Origin: Pycnopodia helianthoides
Taxonomy: Eukaryota; Echinodermata; Asteroidea; Forcipulatida; Asteriidae
NCBI GenBank assembly: GCA_032158295.1
Contig: CM063258.1
Span: 6,962,583-7,026,582, forward strand
Length of the DNA: 64,000 nt
Direction: 5' to 3'
Shown here: positions 50,648 to 62,739 of the stretch, piece by piece
Layout: each line of letters starts with the position of its first letter
Numbering within the stretch: the stretch's first letter is position 1
Notes under the pieces: model-generated
Told to the model about the DNA's origin: nothing
The model's input: only the letters and a program-made list of their open reading frames with translations
Database searches by the model: none
Translations under genes and position numbers: made by a program

Positions 50648-50655
50648 TGACGTCA
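50648..50655. promoter_or_regulatory. Palindromic CRE (TGACGTCA)
   Basis: A perfect full CRE site (gatgaTGACGTCAtcctc), the consensus for CREB/ATF dimers, 193 bp upstream of the GTF3C5 start codon. Confidence 0.6.
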
Positions 50656-50844
50656 TCCTCGTTCGCTATTTAATTAAAATACTGCGGTTGTATCAAATTT
50701 TAATTTTTAAAAGTGTATGCAATAATTGTACCAAAGTATTTACTGCGTGCCTTAGTATTTATTTCATCTTATAATATAAGGGTTGAAACTGTGATTAGTA
50801 GTATATTTTCAGTTAATGTGCGAACGAGGCTGTATATATCATTT

Positions 50845-50855
50845 CAAGATGGCGG
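50845..50855 (+). promoter_or_regulatory. YY1-like element overlapping the GTF3C5 start codon
   Basis: CAAGATGGCGG matches the YY1 core AAnATGGCGGC up to its last base. It places the start codon inside the site. This arrangement is typical of TATA-less housekeeping promoters with short 5'UTRs in animals. Confidence 0.5.
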
Positions 50856-53800
50856 ATTCGGCGGAGGGAAATTCGTCTGCTCGAGAATTGCTTAATGCAC
50901 ACGAGCTTCCTCGGTTTGTTTGTGTGGAATTTCCAGCACGGGTGCAGAATGTTGACAGAATGCTGAAGACCCTCGGTGGTGAAGAAACGGTTTCAAATGT
51001 AAGCTTAAAACAAGTAGTTGGCCAATACAGAGTTTTAATTTCTCCAATTTCTGTCGGTCATAACTTTCTTTACTTTTTTGTTGGCGGACTCCTCCGGCCG
51101 TTGCATGCAACGCGTGTAAGGTACAGTCGTTTGACCAGTTCCGGATCATTGACCAGTTCCGGGTCACTTCAACTTTGCAACAACCACATAATTAAATTAC
51201 TTCTCACATTACCAATTTATGTTGATGCATGTGAAGAATAACATCCAATAAACCAACAAACCCAAAATAAGAATGTAAGACTAAGATGCCAAACATCATC
51301 GACAAATAAATTATGACAATTTTCCTGAAGTTTGTCGGCGATAATGATCATTTATTTACAAAAAAAATGTTGGTTGAAAAGTGTTTTTAAATACTTATCA
51401 CCTTTCAAGTTTGAACGCCAGGGCAAATAACATTTATGTAAAATGCTAAAAATGTGTAAAAAATGTTTCACATAAATAATGAATGAGCAGTCGTCTTAAT
51501 TTTTTGATGAGATAAAATTACTGAAATCGTTTGTCGGGAGGCATCGTACCCTTGCCCAGTTCTGGATCACTCAATGCTGTGTGCGCTGCTGTGAAATGTT
51601 TTTCCTATGACTTTTTTGCGCACGCACATGGCCGGACTTGCAAAAAGTCTACCGGCAAACTGGTACTCCGCGCGCAGCAATGCTGGTCCCGGCAACTGTG
51701 GGTTGGTTTTGTACACAAATCATGCGACTCCAGCGCCATATTTGTTACAACACTGTTTGAATGGGAACGGAATTACGGTAAGAATTTATCGCTTTTTAAC
51801 AATTTTAAATTTGCGGAGTGGATTTTCTTGACCCCTGCAACGCTCAATGAGAGTTCAAGGAACATGTAGAGCCTATTTTTGGCGAGATCCGGTTTAAAAT
51901 GAGAACTCCAGGTGCATAAACGTAAATGACAAAAAGTTTCGAATAGGAATTTGTACATGTAGCTCTATGAGGTTCATGGAGCCGATAGCGGATCGAACCT
52001 CATTATTCTAGGAGTACTCCAAGCTCAGTTCAGTAATAAAGTATGCATTGGTATCGATTCTTTTCACGGCAGGGGCAATGTTGCATGTTGGTTGCCATAG
52101 GTCGATCTGCGCCATCGGTCACTTGCATTGCCTGATTGGTCAATTCTGTGGGATATCTCGTACTTTACTTATCTTTATTTAAAAGAAATCCTCCAGAGTT
52201 GTGAATGATAAAGAAAAGGTGTTCTACTGCTGGTGGCAGTGGGATCGACCGATAGCGTCATGATCGACCGACAGCCCATGAATGTAGATTCATCAAAAAA
52301 CGAATCGTGCCGTCTTTGATACGTACACGAGTGGTAGACATTATGTAACATATTGAATTACCAAATCTTTTGTCCTAACCCTACACTGCTTCTCAAACAA
52401 CATGGGCCACGATCGCTGTGTTGCGTTTATTTATTATTTTCTTCATCCCCCAAAATAAGAATGTTCTTCTATTATTAAAAATTAACTCCTACATTTAAAT
52501 GGATACTGATAGTATCACCTTTTCTTTTTCTGAATTTTTGGTTTTCAAGGATTTGTCATAGAGGGAAATAAAGTTCAAAAGTGCGGTACGGCAAACAATA
52601 GCATTTTCGGATGATTTTACCTTCACCGGAAAAATATACACTGCCTAACCCAACAGTGCCTATTTTGTTTATTTAAAGACCTTTACTGCCAACGCCAACA
52701 AGAAATTAGGAATGAAATTCAGACCCGAAGACCCCTTCAGCCGACCCCTGTATGCCAGTAGGCACCAAGCTACCAATATCCTTCTCAGGGTCAAGAAAAG
52801 GTACAAGAAGAAGGCATTGAGTGAAGAAAATAATGCAGATGAGGAGGAGGAAGATTGCACAGATCATGCAAAACCCAATGAGGAGGCAGTGTACCAGACA
52901 GAGCTACTGGGTGTCATTGACTCAGTATACAAATTTAAAGGTGGGTACCGATTTGTTTTCTTCTTTTTTACTGCAGCCTGCTTCTGAAGTTTTGATCAAA
53001 GGACTGGAATTTTATCTATGAGAGGGCAAGGCTGTTTTTTATTTTGCAAAGGGCACTTCCATTGGAAAAATCTACAGTCTATTGGAAATACTTGAAGGGG
53101 GCCAAGACCAGGGGCAACAGAGGCCTTTGATTTCAGGTCTGTGAGGATTCTTACACTGTAAGCATCTTGGTCCTCTTTTACACTAAAGGATGATGACCAT
53201 GGCCCAATTTCATGGCTCTGCTTACAGCTAGCACAGAATCGACGCTTATGGAAGCAGGGAATTCCGCGCTTGTGTCAAGTGTATTTCACAGGTTAGCAGG
53301 GACTTTTTGCTTGTGCGCGTGCGTACTCCTCGTTACTAGGCATTCTTTGCTTACACAGCTAGCGCAGAAGTTTGGGTCAACTGGATTTGATCACGCCTGT
53401 GCAGACACTTGCGGGTAACGTAAGAGCTATTTTAGGATTTATGACGTTTTCTCACCGACACAACGATAATTCATTTATTTGCCTTAGCAATGTTCTGCTT
53501 TCGTTTTGAAGGTATGTGTGATTTCCAGTATCTGCCCATCCACAAGAACAAAGAAACAAAAGAAATGGAGTGCCTAATAGATACGATCATTCCTAAGAAG
53601 CCAGAGGACTCCACTTTCTTCCAGCAGGATGTGCCGTACTTCATGCTGCCCCCGGTCTTCTCTCGGACAGATTTGCCGTCCAGTTACAACTACCAGCCAG
53701 ACATAGTACCGGCGTCAGAAAGTCTCATGTCCAAGGTAACGCCCTAAACCGCCATAAACCGACTGCTTTAAAGGCCCTGTACACTATTGGTAAGATCGAA

Positions 53801-56800
53801 AACACAAATGTTCACAGATTCACACATAACTTACATGATTCAAAGTAAGTAATGGTAGAAAGGGTTCCTTAAAATATTTATGCCTAAAATGCTATCGTTT
53901 CTGAGAAATGAGTAAAACAATAGTTTTTATCACGCGCGATAATAAACTCGATGTTTGAAAAACAGAAAACTCATAAGGTCTCTTTTCACTATTTTCTCGT
54001 GATCTCGATGACCAATTGAGCTCAAATTTTCACAGGTTTGTTATTTCATGTATGTGGTTTTATTACACAAAACATGAACACTGTCTGTGATTATTTTGTC
54101 AGCTCTACCAATCCTGTATAATACCTTTAAGGGTATTATATACAGGATTGGTAAGGATAAGAAACATTGCCGTTTGTTTTTAGACTGAAAGCTTACTGAT
54201 TATGAAGTTCTTACCAGAATTTTTTGTGTGTGAAATATTTCCCTCTAAAAAGCAAATCATAGTCGATAAAACTGTATCTGAAAACCTAATTTTGATACTT
54301 TGTAGGACTTTAGAGTGCCTGTGCCTCTCTTTACACCTTCTGTCAACCCTTCCGGACAGGACTGTAGGGATACAATCTGATCAATTTTAGCCATATATTT
54401 CTTTCAAGACCTGAAAAGTTTCCTTTTTTTCCCTGTATTTGCTGAACTTGTACATGTAGGTGGAGGCTTGGAATTGAAAATTTTACAATGCATTTGTCTA
54501 ATCTTCAAAAGTATGTGATTGGCAAAAAAAAAAATAAAAAACAAGACTTGGTCGGATGTGGGGTTATTGGCCTAGTGCTCAAAAGACTGGGATCTGGCCA
54601 CTGGTCCAGTGGTTATTTCAAGCTCTGTGACTTACAATGTAGGGCTTGAATTTTGAGGAAAAAAAGCTCAAGACCACGGGCCTGTAGCTCAAAATGTTTA
54701 CTGGACCAAAATTGTTTTAACAAGACCAGAATCAAAATAAGAAAACTACTACCTGACACAGTTGAACATGCATTGAACTGTTTAAAAAAAATATATATAT
54801 ATATATATATATTTTTTATCAAGCACTTAGACTTATAAGAGAACATTTAACTCATTTGTCTTTATGGTACTAAATATACATCATTACTCAATAGAATGGA
54901 ACTTATAGGTATTTAATCAAAATCAACATTTGAACATGACTTTTTTGTTCAAGATGTTACACAGTGAGGTATTATTGTTCAATTGAAAAACACAAGACCG
55001 ACGGACTTGTCTGGTCATGAGTTTACTGGCCTGACCCTAAAACTACTTGCCTCGGGACTGTGGTCCAGTGTAAAATTTGAGCCCTGTGACTACTGTTGTG
55101 TCAATGCTGAGAGTTGCAAACCTCACAACGCTCTCCTCGGACAACTTGATGCTATGAAAGCTTAAATTGTTCTTGCTGTTATTGTCATCACAAAAACAGG
55201 TTGCGAACACTCTAGACACGAATATTGTTGGCAGCGGACGAGCTAGGAGACCTCACAACACCTACGTCGTTTCCTTTGACGAGGAAGACCTCCCAACTTC
55301 CCCCCAGCCTGATGCCTTGACCAACATTGATAAATACATGGAAAAGAACAAGGATATAGGAATGATGAGGGAAGAGATTGTACAGGTGACTTTCTGTTTC
55401 TTTTTCAACCCCCCCTGGATATAGAATCTAATGATGGTGTTCATGTTGAAAGAAATTCTCCTTTAGTCCTAAGAGGTAGGGTCATAGATTTTTTTTTTGG
55501 GTCAACGTAGTCCTAATTTATAGGCCAAATTATCAAGAAAGAAACCATAAAAAGTCAGCTGTGAAAGTTTCAGCTGGATACAGTGTCTACTTGTTGAGAA
55601 AGCAGCAAAAAAATACAGTCTGGAAATAAATAACGATAAGCTCTTTGAGAGGCCCGTAGATAAAGCGCTATATAAAAATTAGTTATTATTATTATTAAAA
55701 TATCCTTCTGTCAAAGCTCATTCTATCATCACTTTCACCTTCAGATCTTTGCTAAGCGTCCGATATGGTCCCGTAATGCCTTAAAACACAACTGCTCATT
55801 GACAGACGTCCAGTTGAAGGTGCTCCTTCCTTCAGTCGGCTTCTACTATCTGACCGGGCCATGGAGGGCGACATGGGTGCGGTTTGGCTACGACCCTCGC
55901 CTAGACCCAGGCGCCCTGAAGTATCAAATGTTGGACTTTAGAATACGAAAAAGTAAGAATGAGAAACTTGTAGTGTTTGAACAAGATTTTGCTATTAGTT
56001 AAAGACCAATCCATTTGAGGTCAATTTCACACGCCCTGTACCAGTAGTGTACACTGTTACTGAGACGCTTATACCCTTGCGTGGGCAATTGGCGTATGTT
56101 TCAATTCGCGTCGTGCCAGCATTTTGTATAGGTGCGTCAGCATCAGTTGTCAGAGATACCCATTGTTCGTTACAAAATGAACTCTTGGGGTATTTGCGTC
56201 CCAATAATGGCAAAAACAGTGGTACGGGATATCCCCAATGGATTTGTTTGCGTATCTTTGCCATGTTTCGTCTGTCAGGCTCCGTGTAGGCAAGATAAAC
56301 AGATATATTTAGCTCTGTCAATTATTTGACTGAGCAGTCAAAACCGTTGAGCTTGTCAAAATGTTAACTTGTTTGAATTTGTCAAGTAGTAAACCAGAAC
56401 GGAAACTGACTGGGTATATTTAAAATAATTTAGGGTTAAACAAAGGAAAATTGACAAGAGCGGGATTTGAACCAACGACCTCCATATCAATGTGCCGGCG
56501 CTCTACCAACTGAGCTATCTACCCCTATGTTGGCGGTCTCCCTATTTTATCAATATCTTTGTTGGGGGTGCCAGTCACAAGCCATGCAAACGTTAACTGC
56601 CATGTTGGTAGAGTGCCATGTTGCTATCAGGAGGTTGTTGTTTCAAGTCCTGCTCTAGTCAATTTTTCTCTGTTCAACCCAAATTGTTTTTAATTTGCAA
56701 AAAAAATAGATAATGGCCTGGTGGTTTGACCCTAGCAGAGTCTTTCTTGAAGGCTAAATGTCAAGATAGCACACATAAACAAGTTTGCTGGTGTAACAGA

Positions 56801-59800
56801 AGCAGTTAAGTTGAAAGAAAGGAAGAGAGAGAGAGAGAGGAAGAAAGTACACAGAAAAAAGCAAGGGATAAACAAAGAAGGAGACAAGGGGGAGGGGGGG
56901 TTATAGGGAAGGGGCTTATTTAACCACAAAAGGTTGGGGAAAAAAATACAAAATCAGTGGTGTGAAGAAGTAGAAAAAGTAACCAGTTAGTATATGAGAC
57001 AGACTAAAAGAGGGGGGGGGGATATTTGTGGAAAAAGGAGAAGGCAAAGGTTGTTATTCATATTCTTCTCGTTTTTCATTTAACCATTTTCTTCTAAAGC
57101 GATGTTCCTCAACAAATCAAGCTCATCGACCAAAAAGCATTACAACCGCTTCAAGAAGACCAGCTACAATCGCGATCTGCCGATGTCGATCCAGAAGCCG
57201 TCCAAGAGGAGACAGGCTTTCATCAAGTACAACGAGACCGAAAGCCCTGGTGCCGAAGCTCAAATAGCGTTAGATAAGGTACAGACTGTCTGTTGAACCT
57301 CCAAAATGTTCTTACCCCCAGAGTATTCTATTCTTAAGGGTGACATAGGCCCTTTTCGAATCCACGGCTTCGGCTCCGGATTGGGCTTCAGGCCCAGTTT
57401 TCTTGTCTGAAGCCCTGACCGCAAAGCATGCGTAAGTTAAAATAATTGAGGGAGCCTAGCTGGCCTGAGCCGATTTTGGAGCTGAAGCCGTGAATTTGAA
57501 AAGGGCCATAGTTCCACTGTGAGCCGTGTCCACTTCACACAAACTGGCTCCAACGATTTAGATATGCACAGGAAATGCATTGAGTAAGGGCGTTTTTTCA
57601 AATTTATGTACGCCAAAAAAAAACCTGGTTTTTGTTCTTGCCTTCCCCTTATGATTCGTAGAATCCTCTATCTCTCATCAGAATTATCAGTTTCTGTCAT
57701 AAGAGATGCCTTTGAATGACAAAACGAGTGATTTAATTTACACAGAAAGTGCCACCTTAGGAGCCGGTGTCATGAGGGATTTTGTCCCCCGGTGTGTGTG
57801 TCCCCCATACGGTAAATTAACATGGGCTAATGGAGTTGCTTCAAAAGAGGGTACTATTAGACAAAATTTCGACACAATTCGCTGATGGGGGGGGGGGGGA
57901 TGGAATCTTTGGGGGTACAGAATCTCCTGCCACACTGGATGTAGCCATAACCTTGTGTGTTCATCAGATGTGCATGGGTGTGTTTTACAGTATTGACTTT
58001 CCAACAGGATAGTGCACCTAAACAGATATAGTGAACATATGGGTGTAAAGACTCAGCAGTTATCTCACTGAGTTGTTGTTCAAAACTATTTAACAATTAT
58101 TTTGGCAAATTTTAGAATACTTAAACGACATACTGTGACTTTTAATTTGGGAAGCCAAGACCTCTGGGTTTGGCCAACTATGGTGTTGAGAAAATAGGGA
58201 AAAATCATACATAAATTTCAGCATGTAAACACATTGTCCTAAATTTTGGTTGTAACAACCGAAATCAGCTGTTGTTGTTTTGTTTTTTTAAGGTTTTCAG
58301 ATACAGATTTCTTGACTGTGATTTCATTTCAGGGGGAAATATTTCACAGAAAAAAAAATTGTTCTAGTGTAAACTTCATAATCAGTAAGCTTTCAGACTA
58401 AAATTTAACGATGATGTTTTTTTTCCTTACCAATCCTGTATAATACCTGTAACTGTGGTAAAAAGTGCTGTTGGCAAAAATTACTTGGGGTTGAAACCTT
58501 CTCCCCAGCGCTAGATTGCTACTATAGCCTGACCTATGTTAAGTGTTAACCCTCTCTTTCCCTGTCAGGAATCGTACTTCTTGTTCAAGGAAGGTCTAGT
58601 CCCCGCCTACAACCAGATGTTCTACCAGTTGTGTGACATTGAGGATGAAGGCCTCCAGGCTTTTATCCAAAGTGCGAGTAGCGAGACCAGTTGTTTCCTG
58701 AAGAACGAAGATCTGCGCCAACTGAGGTCTCTCATGAACGACATACTCAAAAGAACACTGATACAGCAGGGAATAGAAGGTAAGTGAAACTGACGACCTT
58801 CTGGGATAAATAAGGTCAAATAAAATTAAATCCATTATATAATTTTTTAATTGAAAGTGTCTTTGCATGAGCTGTTTCATGGATACTGCCTTCTTGAATC
58901 TCTCAGCAGGCGATTGAATGGGATCCTGCTTTTACCGCTGCTGCTGGCGACACTGACCTCATATTTTTTCCATTCGATGAGCCATTTTAGAGTTAGATTT
59001 GAATAATGTCTGGTACAATGACTTGCTTGATCTCAAATTTGAATTCCTCAGACTATCGAAACAGTTGCTACGCCACGTGATTAGGGGTAAACTTTTTGCG
59101 TAGTTACATAAGAGACGGCAGACACATGTACACAATTCTGAATGAATGTGTCTGGCACAATGGTACCATGGCTTGCTCATCTGAAGGTTACTATACAAAA
59201 GCTTGCCCTGAACCATCTGACATAGCAACTGTCTCTAATTTCCAAGATGAATGCTGTCTGAATCATTTGCTGCAATTGGTTTGGCAAGCCTTCTTTGATT
59301 TAAAGAATAAAAAAAATGCTTCTCAGCATGTATCATAAACTTGGGTGTGATCCCTGGCTTCACGGTAGTTAACGGTTGTATGGCTTCTGACTGGCATCCC
59401 CCCGACAAAGATATTAACAAAATAGGGAGAGAGCCAACGTAGGGCTAGAAAGCTTAGTTGGTAGTGCACCAGCACGTTAATCCGGAGGTCCTTGGTTCAA
59501 ATCCCGCTCCAGATATTTTTTCTTTGTTGAACCAAAATTTTTATTTAAAGAAACATTTTTCTCTTTGGCACTTGTAGTCTCACCTTGAGTGATCTAATGG
59601 CATTGTACAGGGCCATTGTCTTAAAGTGTAAAAAAACCCAGATCTTTTAATCGTCAAAACACTATTCTGCACTTGCTTCGCCCACCAGAACATACAATAG
59701 ACTGAAGTCAGGAGTCTATATTAAAATGACCACCTATAATGTGCTATTACCCAAAGTAAAACCTGATGTGAATCAGTAGCTATTCTTCACGTCTCACATC

Positions 59801-60089
59801 AAGCCTTTGCTCTTTTACAGAAAAATCAAGAGCAGCGAAAGGAGAGGGCGACACACCAGGATCTTCTTCAACATCTCAAACCGGGGAAGTTGATCTGGAC
59901 GATCATGAGATGGAGGCAGTTGATGAAGACGAAGAAGAGGATGAGGAGGAGGAGGAGGAGGAAGACAGTGGCGATGACGACGATGCAGAGAACGATGAAG
60001 GAGCAGTTGAAGATGCCAACATCGATGATGACGATGAAAGTGGAAACGAGATAGAGACAGATATTTTAGAGTATCTGTCTGGAACTTGA
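50849..60089 (+). CDS. GTF3C5: General transcription factor 3C subunit 5 (TFIIIC63)
   Basis: Subunit of TFIIIC, which binds A/B-box promoters of tRNA genes and recruits TFIIIB for RNA polymerase III. Eight coding exons: 50849-50998, 52679-52940, 53512-53735, 55200-55385, 55745-55952, 57100-57278, 58569-58779 and 59821-60089. They total 1,689 nt and encode 562 aa (human about 519). All phases agree and there is no frame break. Signatures against the human protein: FVCVEFPARVQNVDRMLKTL; LGVIDSVYKFKGMCDFQYLP; PPVFSRTDLP; GRARRPHN; RPIWSRNALK; LKVLLPSVGFYYLTGPWRAT and WVRFGYDPR; YQMLDFRIRK; YFLFKEGLVPAYNQMFYQLC. The order fits the dimerisation barrel (exons 1-4), the winged-helix DNA-binding part (exons 5-7) and an acidic tail in exon 8 with a long Asp/Glu run, ending IETDILEYLSGT. 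The start is ATGGCGGATTCG, the first in-frame Met. Confidence 0.96.
50999..52678 (+). other. GTF3C5 intron 1
   Basis: 1,680 bp. A near-direct repeat gaccagttccgg occurs at 51137 and 51154. 51560-51780 is a CpG-richer patch ending in a donor-like acg then gtaaga (about 51779). A 112-codon frame over it looks spurious. No transposon boundaries are seen. Confidence 0.5.
52941..53511 (+). other. GTF3C5 intron 2
   Basis: 571 bp. A diverged foldback related to the gggcccaatttcat family begins near 53202 (ggcccaatttcatggctctg). Otherwise unremarkable. Confidence 0.5.
53768..54130. repeat. MITE family A relative (GTF3C5 intron 3)
   Basis: The left end is taaaggccctgtacactatt. The interior carries the caattgagctcaaattttca and aataaactcgatgtttg blocks, inverted relative to 61167-61509. 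The right end (taccaatcctgtataatacc) belongs to another subfamily, so this is a hybrid or a composite of two insertions. Confidence 0.65.
54620..55140. repeat. Unnamed interspersed repeat fragments with TA microsatellite
   Basis: gcttgaattttgaggaaaaa..gaccagaatcaaaata (54640-54770) recurs in Sec16 intron 9 near 23640-23760. A related piece is at about 54985-55090. A (TA)n run is at 54788-54813. Confidence 0.55.
55386..55744 (+). other. GTF3C5 intron 4
   Basis: 359 bp. 55468-55620 resembles the left half of the inner MITE at 62258-62694 (gaggtagggtcatagatttt, gaaagtttcagctgga). Confidence 0.55.
56390..56545 (-). repeat. tRNA-derived SINE, family 2
   Basis: Minus-strand head (complement of ggttcaaatcccgctc, and of gctcagttggtagagcgccg). 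The tail toward the left reads aatttagggttaaacaaagg. A plus-strand fragment of the same family follows at about 56600-56690. The rest of intron 5 (55953-57099) is purine-rich near 56815-56900 and otherwise unremarkable. Confidence 0.75.
57348..57507. repeat. 160-bp foldback element, copy 2
   Basis: The arms are ggcccttttcgaatccacgg and ccgtgaatttgaaaagggcc. The centre gcaaagcatgcgtaagttaa is the reverse complement of the centre at 28929-29088. It is flanked by ata on both sides. GTF3C5 intron 6. Confidence 0.85.
58230..58452. repeat. MITE A-related fragment (GTF3C5 intron 6)
   Basis: The right end is taccaatcctgtataatacc. The interior ttcataatcagtaagctttc is shared with 28680-28700 and, inverted, with 54180-54205. 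The left end is not preserved. Confidence 0.6.
58780..59820 (+). other. GTF3C5 intron 7
   Basis: 1,041 bp. The SINE family 2 copy lies at 59428-59545 (gctagaaagcttagttggta, ggttcaaatcccgctcc). The rest is not recognised. Confidence 0.55.
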
Positions 60090-60107
60090 TTCAGGGCTCG
60101 TTATAAA

Positions 60108-60761
60108 CCACTTCTTTTCGGATGACGGGTGTATCCGCAAAGTTTTTCTGGACTTGCTTACGGTGCAGTTTAGTACGACCGGAACGACTTCGGAGTGCCC
60201 TCAGTTTCTTGCTGGCAGCGGGACAGCTGACGGAAATTTCCACCGAGACATTCCATTTGTGTAGCGTGCACAGGCTTGCACCTACCGTGCTATGCTTCGT
60301 TTCACCCAGAGGGACACCAGGTATTGGAAAACATGCCTCCTAATATCCCTTTACGGGGGGTGATTGTGTAACCTCCGGTTCCAGACCTGTTTCCAGTTGC
60401 TGTATAAATATGGCATACAAGAATGGACAGGCTGCCACCATTGTTTATCACTGTATTCGGCTCAATGGGAGGCAAGTCCGAGCGTTCCGAGATTCCAGCC
60501 TACCATGCCAGATTATCTGCCTAGTCTCAATGCAGATGTTCTGCGAATCACGGTGAGTGCCTGCTCAATCTTCGCACATGACAACATCAAATCACGGACC
60601 CAACTATGAGAACCTTTGTTGTCTTTCAAGTCAGGGTTTCATTGTGGCATCGATATTTTCCCCCAAAAATGACTACTCAGGAAGAAGCTCCAGCAAGTGA
60701 TTCTGAAAAATAATACGGCTGGTGGACACAAATAATTTTTGCAGAATACTCTGTGAAGTGG
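60108..60761. repeat. MITE C, copy 2, immediately after the GTF3C5 stop codon
   Basis: 654 bp. The left end is ccacttcttttcggatgac (flank ataa) and the right end is ctctgtgaagtgg before TTAA at 60762. The interior matches 38430-39028 in opposite orientation and 16786-17000 in part. It starts 18 nt after the TGA, so the 3'UTR of GTF3C5 must run into or through it. Confidence 0.8.
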
Positions 60762-61166
60762 TTAACTTTAACCCCAACAGTCTTGAATCCTTTAAAAAAC
60801 TCCTGTGTGGTTTTGTCTGATTTTGGAGGATGTGGACTTATATTTCTAAACCACCCATCAAGTTCCATTATTCCGTTTTTTTCCCCAGTTTAGGTTTTCT
60901 TTTATAAAGATAATTTATAAAGCAGAATTGGATATATTGCCTGGATAAGTAATCTGGCAACTCAGAGTTTGTTTAGCTTTGCTTTCATGGTCAGCTTACA
61001 ACTTGGCAGCTTCTTCCTAGCTTTGTACAATTTATTACGGATAAGTAAATTGCAAAACAAACAAAAATTGACACAGGTTAAAAACAAAATGAACATTCTG
61101 CTCCTTTTTATTGAAAATAATTTGTGCAGACGATTTATTCATTGCAGTTATTTTTGTAATTTTTCT

Positions 61167-61509
61167 CTTAAAGGTATTGTACACTTTTGGTAACAGCTCA
61201 AAATCAGTGTCCACATTTTGTGTGATTAAACATATGCATGAACAAACAAACCTGTGAAAGTTTGAGCTCAATTGGTCATCGAGGTCACGAGAAAATAGTG
61301 AAAAGAGATCTTATGTGTTTTCTGTTTTTTCAAATTATCGCGCGCGATAATTACTATTGTTTTACTCGTTTCTCAGAAACGATAGCATTTTAGGCAGAAG
61401 TATTTTAAGGAACCCTTTCTACCATTACTTACTTTAAATCGTGTAATTTATGTGTGAATCTGTGAACATTGTGTTTTTCAATCTTACCAATAGTGTACAG
61501 GGCCGTTAA
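61167..61509. repeat. MITE family A relative (GTF3C5/NEU1 intergenic)
   Basis: The left end is taaaggtattgtacactttt and the right end is accaatagtgtacagggccg then ttaa. The interior contains gagctcaattggtcatcgag and a palindrome attatcgcgcgcgataatta. Confidence 0.78.
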
Positions 61510-62010
61510 GTAAATGGGGCACCTACATACATCATTCGCTGGAATGAGGCCTCCCAGTCTCTTTTGCGCATAGGGAAAAAGGACTAAAATAAAATTGTGA
61601 ATAATTGAAAATTTCCAGTTAGATTTGAAGATATGCCTGTTGTTGGGAGTAGGCAAATTATCATGGTTTACAAAAAACATGCGGTATTAATTTCTACTAG
61701 GAAGAAATGTTGGTTTTGGGTTTGTGTTAACATTGAAGTCTTGATGTTTCAACCAATATGCTTGTCTACAGGAGAGTATACATTTTCTATAAAACTAGAC
61801 AAATTTTGTTTAAAAAAATTGGTGCCAATTTGTGGTATGTGACTTTCAGGTACAAATAATCGGAAAGTAGAATTGCCTTTATATAATGTAAATACATCTT
61901 CATATGAATAAAGAAATGTACATAAATCACAAGTATTAGTTGAGATGTTTCATCATATTGAACTTTGCCAAAAGATACATTTAAATTCAATTATTTCACC
62001 AATACGTTAA

Positions 62011-62739
62011 CCCTCCTACTTGTCGGACCATTCAATATCATCCACTGGTTTTGAATGATAGATAAACTGTGGCAGCCTGCAGTATGATATCATGTGAATG
62101 CATCTACATAGTCAACCCTCCTACTGTCTGACCATTCAATGTCATCCACTGTGGTTTTGAAAGATAGATAAAATATGCCAGCCTGTGATATCGTGATATC
62201 ACATGAGGTAGTTTTGTGCACAGTTATTATAAACAACCGATGCAGGTCAACGGTTTTAAAGGTAGGGTCATAGATAGGTTTTTGTCAACGAAATGCTGAT
62301 TTATAGGCAAAAAGAAAGATACAAAAAAAGTCACTGGTAAAAGTTTCAGCTGAATACAGAGTCTACATGCTCAGAAAACAGCAAAAAACTGTCACACGAA
62401 TGTCAAATCTATCCACTTTTTAGCGAGGTGACAGCGCGTACCAACCGCATCTCTGGCCGCAGCGTTTGAAAACGGACACCAACCCTGAGAAATCTGAGAA
62501 AGGATTCATGCATGAATCGTTTCTCAGACTCTAATGTTTCTGGGTAAAAAAATTTCCAAACCAAATTAGTTTAAAGGGAATCTTTTCTCAAAATAGTTTC
62601 AACTATCAACAGCTGCAGTGCTTCTCACCAAGTAAGTTTTTATGGTCATTCACATTTGGAGTATTTACCAATCTACATCTATGACCCCACCTTGAAAGGT
62701 TGGTCAACTCACTGGAAAACTTTACAGAGTGTCGGAGGG
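62011..62739. repeat. MITE B, copy 2, interrupted by another MITE
   Basis: It starts ccctcctacttgtcggacca after TTAA (62007-62010) and ends gagtgtcggaggg before ttag. Its 5' part is partly duplicated (second start near 62115, aaccctcctactgtctgacc). It is split by the element at 62258-62694. The uninterrupted copy is at 23913-24134. Confidence 0.78.
62258..62694. repeat. Inner MITE nested in MITE B
   Basis: The ends are aaaggtagggtcatagatag and atctacatctatgaccccac then ctt. The interior has aagtttcagctgaatacaga and a family-A-like right half (tcaacagctgcagtgcttct). Fragments of it occur at about 24170, 35870 and 55470. Confidence 0.75.

Noticed and set aside
51531..51869. 112-codon plus-strand frame in GTF3C5 intron 1
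   Set aside because: No homology I recognise, no conserved motif; more likely a chance frame in a CpG-richer patch.
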